Below are positions 61,986 to 64,000 of a DNA stretch of 64,000 nucleotides, in pieces. The notes under the pieces are model-generated. The model was not told where the DNA came from, did not search any database, and was given only the letters and a program-made list of their open reading frames with translations. The number at the start of each line of letters is the position of its first letter. Within the stretch, counting starts at the first letter, position 1. The DNA comes from Paenibacillus sp. JNUCC-31 (GTDB taxonomy: Bacteria; Bacillota; Bacilli; Paenibacillales; Paenibacillaceae): assembly GCF_014844075.1 (NCBI RefSeq), contig NZ_CP062165.1, positions 7,378,001 to 7,442,000 of the forward strand. Reading direction: 5' to 3'. A program made the position numbers and the translations under genes.

Positions 61986-62717
61986 TCATTGAAAATAGGA
62001 AGGGTATGTATCCCGCAGGACAGCCAGATCCGTGACGGTTAAGTGCAGATGCTCCTGCATGATGTGCTCCGCCGTTCGGGCATCGTGCTCCTGTATGGCC
62101 TGAACCATGGATCGGTGCTGTTCAATCAAGTGATCCCAATGATGATCCGAAGACAGGCGGAGCATCCGGCTCCGGTTCAGATGCACGTTCATATGTTGGA
62201 TCACGGACCAGGTATTACTTTTGTTGCAGCCTGCAAAGAGAGTACTATGGAATTCCTCATCCAATCCGAACATCCGTTCATCATCCGGTTCAAGTATGCA
62301 TTCCTGCTGCTGTGCAAGGTTCTGCTGCAATATCTTCAAATGTTCATCCGGGAATTGCACGCAGGCAAGCCGTATAACGGCACGCTCAAGCTGTTCACGC
62401 ATGAATCGTGCTTCTTCCACGAGATCAACCTGAATCAGAGATACATAGGTACCCCGCTGCGGATATACTTCCAGCAACCCTTCCTGTGCCAATCGGACAA
62501 AGCTTTCTCGAACAGGGGTCCGGCTCACATTGAACTCAAGTGAAATCTCTTTCTCCGAGATGGCGGTCCCGGGAGGCAGCTTCAAGCTCAAAATTAATTG
62601 CTTCAACGTCGTATAGACCGCGTCACGCGAAGAGAGAGTCTGCTTTTTCAGAGAAGACGGGCTTATTAAGGATGATAATAAATCGGCTTTGGACGAAGAC
62701 CTAGGGGGGTATTCCAT
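61986..62717 (-). CDS. GntR/FCD-family regulator of the uxu genes
   Basis: 243 aa. An N-terminal GntR winged helix (about 30-95: DAVYTTLKQLILSLKLPPGTAISEKEIS, in parts, and VSRTPVRESFVRLAQEGLLEV) and a C-terminal FCD ligand domain with DEEFHSTLFAGCNKS and LIEQHRSMVQAIQEHD. First gene of the uxu operon, AAGGAG upstream. The 22-base perfect palindrome at 62741-62762 just before it is the likely operator. A hexuronate-pathway intermediate is the expected ligand. Confidence 0.88.
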   Translation of the reverse strand: MEYPPRSSSKADLLSSLISPSSLKKQTLSSRDAVYTTLKQLILSLKLPPGTAISEKEISLEFNVSRTPVRESFVRLAQEGLLEVYPQRGTYVSLIQVDLVEEARFMREQLERAVIRLACVQFPDEHLKILQQNLAQQQECILEPDDERMFGLDEEFHSTLFAGCNKSNTWSVIQHMNVHLNRSRMLRLSSDHHWDHLIEQHRSMVQAIQEHDARTAEHIMQEHLHLTVTDLAVLRDTYPSYFQ

Positions 62718-62740
62718 AACTTCAACTCCTTCAAAGATAT

Positions 62741-62762
62741 ACTACCATACTTGTATGGTAGT
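62741..62762. promoter_or_regulatory. GntR operator palindrome
   Basis: ACTACCATAC, TT, GTATGGTAGT: a perfect inverted repeat of ten-base arms, 24 bp upstream of the GntR start. The adjacent GTGGAAGCGCTTTAT (62763-62777) fits the relaxed cre pattern at 13 of 15 positions. Confidence 0.7.
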
Positions 62763-62807
62763 GTGGAAGCGCTTTATACAATTTGTTATCAAATTATTGG
62801 GCGCATC

Positions 62808-62866
62808 TTGCTGTTGACAGAGGAATGGAGTAAAATACATCTCATAGGTTTAAATGTTTAAACCTA
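62808..62866 (+). promoter_or_regulatory. Promoter and palindromic operator of the ArsR gene
   Basis: TTGCTG (62808-62813), 17 bp, TAAAAT (62831-62836). Directly downstream TAGGTTTAAA, TG, TTTAAACCTA (62845-62866) is a perfect inverted repeat that would cover the transcription start; autorepression by the ArsR protein is the natural reading. A TTGACA (62814-62819) also occurs, but only 11 bp from the -10. Confidence 0.65.
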
Positions 62867-62912
62867 AGAACGTGGCAATATACTATCTGTAGACTGCATA
62901 GAGGTGAAACCA

Positions 62913-63215
62913 ATGGGTCAAAAAGCGATATCCATTTTTCAAAGTTGTATCCCCTTATTTCAGGTCCTTAGTGACAACCATCGTCAGGCTATTTTACTTG
63001 CTCTCAGTGAGAAGGGCAGCATGACGGTTAATGAAATTACAGACCAGTTCAGCTTATCCCGGCCAGCAATATCCCATCATCTCAAACTGTTGCTTGAGAA
63101 AGGACTCATCTCCGTGGAACAAAAGGGAACACAGCGATATTATTCCGCTTCATTAACGTCCTCAGTGGCACTATTAAAGGAACTGGTGACCGCGATGGAA
63201 GAGGAATGCTTATAG
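62913..63215 (+). CDS. ArsR-family transcriptional regulator
   Basis: 100 aa, winged helix-turn-helix: LFQVLSDNHRQAILLALSEKG, the recognition region MTVNEITDQFSLSRPAISHHLKLLLEKGLI (in parts, about 39-68), and wing SVEQKGTQRYYS. No metal-binding CxC in the recognition helix, so it belongs to the non-metal (SdpR/metabolite or redox) branch. Start: ATG 62913 with GAGGTGA; the GTG at 62904 lies inside that ribosome site. Followed after ~90 bp by aldehyde dehydrogenase, its probable target. Confidence 0.87.
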   Translation: MGQKAISIFQSCIPLFQVLSDNHRQAILLALSEKGSMTVNEITDQFSLSRPAISHHLKLLLEKGLISVEQKGTQRYYSASLTSSVALLKELVTAMEEECL

Positions 63216-63228
63216 GCAAGAATGGTTT

Positions 63229-63269
63229 ACATGCCTAGGCATGTAGGCTATACGTTCGTATGTTTAAAC
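63229..63269. promoter_or_regulatory. Palindromes between arsR-family gene and aldehyde dehydrogenase
   Basis: ACATGCCTAGGCATGT (63229-63244) is a perfect 16-base palindrome, and ATGTTTAAAC (63260-63269) repeats the right half of the ArsR operator at 62845-62866. A second binding site for the regulator is likely here. Confidence 0.5.
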
Positions 63270-63303
63270 GAATCATCATTAACTCGAAGAGGAGTTGGAT
63301 TAT

Positions 63304-64000
63304 ATGAGTATCATGCAGGAATTAAGCGAACATGAAGTGGAAAAGATTTTACTGCAGCAACGGCAATTTTTCCGCTCAGGGGCTACACGTTCGCCCGAGG
63401 CTCGAATTGCACATTTAACCCGGCTGAAACAGGCGATCCAGAAGTATGAGTCCCGTCTGACTGAGGCGCTCTATCAGGATTTGGGCAAGAGTGAGTTCGA
63501 ATCGTATACCACAGAGATTGGATTCATGCTGGATAGTATCACACATACCATAGGGAAAGTGAGAAAATGGGTCAAACCGGTCAAAGTTAAAACCCAGTTC
63601 GCGTTGGTCGGGTCCAAAAGTTATATCATTCCTGAGCCTTATGGTGCGGTATTGATTATCGGGCCCTTTAACTATCCATTCCAGCTGTTAATTGAACCCC
63701 TCGTTGGCGCGTTGGCAGCCGGCAATACGGCGATCCTCAAAGCATCAGAGAACACACCGGCTGTCTCCGCAGTTATTCGGGAGATGATTAGCTCCGTCTT
63801 CGAACCAGCTTACGTTCACGTGGTAGAAGGAGCCAAAGACACAACTACAGCGCTCATTAACGCGCCGTTTGACTATATCTTCTTTACAGGCAGTGTACCG
63901 GTGGGGAAAATTGTCATGGAAGCAGCTGCCAAAAATCTCGTTCCGGTTACACTGGAGCTTGGCGGTAAAAGTCCGGTTATCGTGGATAAGCATGCAGATC
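63304..64000 (+). CDS. Aldehyde dehydrogenase (class 3 / YwdH-like), 3' end cut by window
   Basis: 232 residues visible of an expected ~455. GAGGAG precedes the ATG. Seen: HEVEKILLQQRQFFRSG, LYQDLGKSEFESY, the NAD-binding region GAVLIIGPFNYPFQLLIEPLVGALAAGN (in parts, about 113-140), FFTGSVPVGKIV (about 197-208) and LELGGKSPVIV, where the Glu is the general base. The catalytic cysteine would lie beyond the window. Short N-terminal lead and the FNYPF motif put it in the fatty-aldehyde/class 3 group. Probably controlled by the preceding ArsR-family protein. Confidence 0.9.
   Translation, partial: MSIMQELSEHEVEKILLQQRQFFRSGATRSPEARIAHLTRLKQAIQKYESRLTEALYQDLGKSEFESYTTEIGFMLDSITHTIGKVRKWVKPVKVKTQFALVGSKSYIIPEPYGAVLIIGPFNYPFQLLIEPLVGALAAGNTAILKASENTPAVSAVIREMISSVFEPAYVHVVEGAKDTTTALINAPFDYIFFTGSVPVGKIVMEAAAKNLVPVTLELGGKSPVIVDKHAD

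Overview
The window is a chromosomal stretch from a low-to-mid GC Gram-positive spore-former, most likely Paenibacillus or a close relative. This rests on the strong AGGAGG ribosome sites with frequent GTG/TTG starts, the Bacillus-type puc genes and deoR-deoC-nupC-deoB-deoD-pdp set, Zur boxes of the Bacillus type, WYL/LacI regulators, and many ABC, sugar-isomerase and Gfo/Idh genes. I see no rRNA, tRNA, phage, insertion sequence or CRISPR array. Genes at both window ends are cut: allC at the left and an aldehyde dehydrogenase at the right.

Region by region. 1-11080 is a purine-degradation block in two transcripts: allantoate amidohydrolase, ureidoglycine-glyoxylate aminotransferase, a gamma-glutamyltransferase-fold enzyme that fits oxamate amidohydrolase, a guanine-deaminase-like amidohydrolase, XdhC and a MocA-like nucleotidyltransferase; then, after a terminator and a clear sigma-A promoter, the three xanthine dehydrogenase subunits. 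11150-15180 is an AT-rich accessory patch with a secreted peptidase-like protein, a divergent lipoprotein, a WYL regulator, DinB, an EVE-domain protein and a repeated 125-bp segment that reaches into two coding 3' ends. 15657-21562 has class II fructose-1,6-bisphosphatase and a LacI / Gfo-Idh / ThuA / Gfo-Idh cluster. 21649-25941 has a radical-SAM/AdaA pair, another Gfo-Idh protein, a methyltransferase and an epimerase. 26086-31583 is an L-fucose catabolic operon with a divergent LacI regulator. 31865-43295 is one long run: an FCD regulator, the two hydantoinase/oxoprolinase subunits, a PotABCD-type importer, an M24 metallopeptidase and an MFS carrier. 43458-51822 has a small orphan, an azoreductase and the deo (deoxyribonucleoside) regulon. 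51909-57164 is a zinc-starvation island: a permease pair, a zinc-independent-looking L33 and ZnuCBA, with three recognisable Zur boxes. 57367-64000 has a membrane protease, a DUF421/DUF4363 pair, the hexuronate genes uxuA/uxuB with a GntR regulator, and an ArsR regulator followed by aldehyde dehydrogenase.

How it fits together. Most of the window handles small carbon and nitrogen sources: purines down to glyoxylate, glycine and perhaps oxalate; fucose to lactaldehyde and dihydroxyacetone phosphate; hexuronates to 2-keto-3-deoxygluconate; and nucleosides to deoxyribose phosphate. cre-like sites near several promoters point to CcpA control.

The signals I found most unusual are a structured element present three times (once upstream of a Gfo/Idh gene, twice as a 200-bp tandem upstream of pdp) whose main stem is kept by compensating base changes; the shared 3' segment that appears to have made a chimeric C-terminus on the EVE protein; and the oxamate-type enzyme overlapping pucG.
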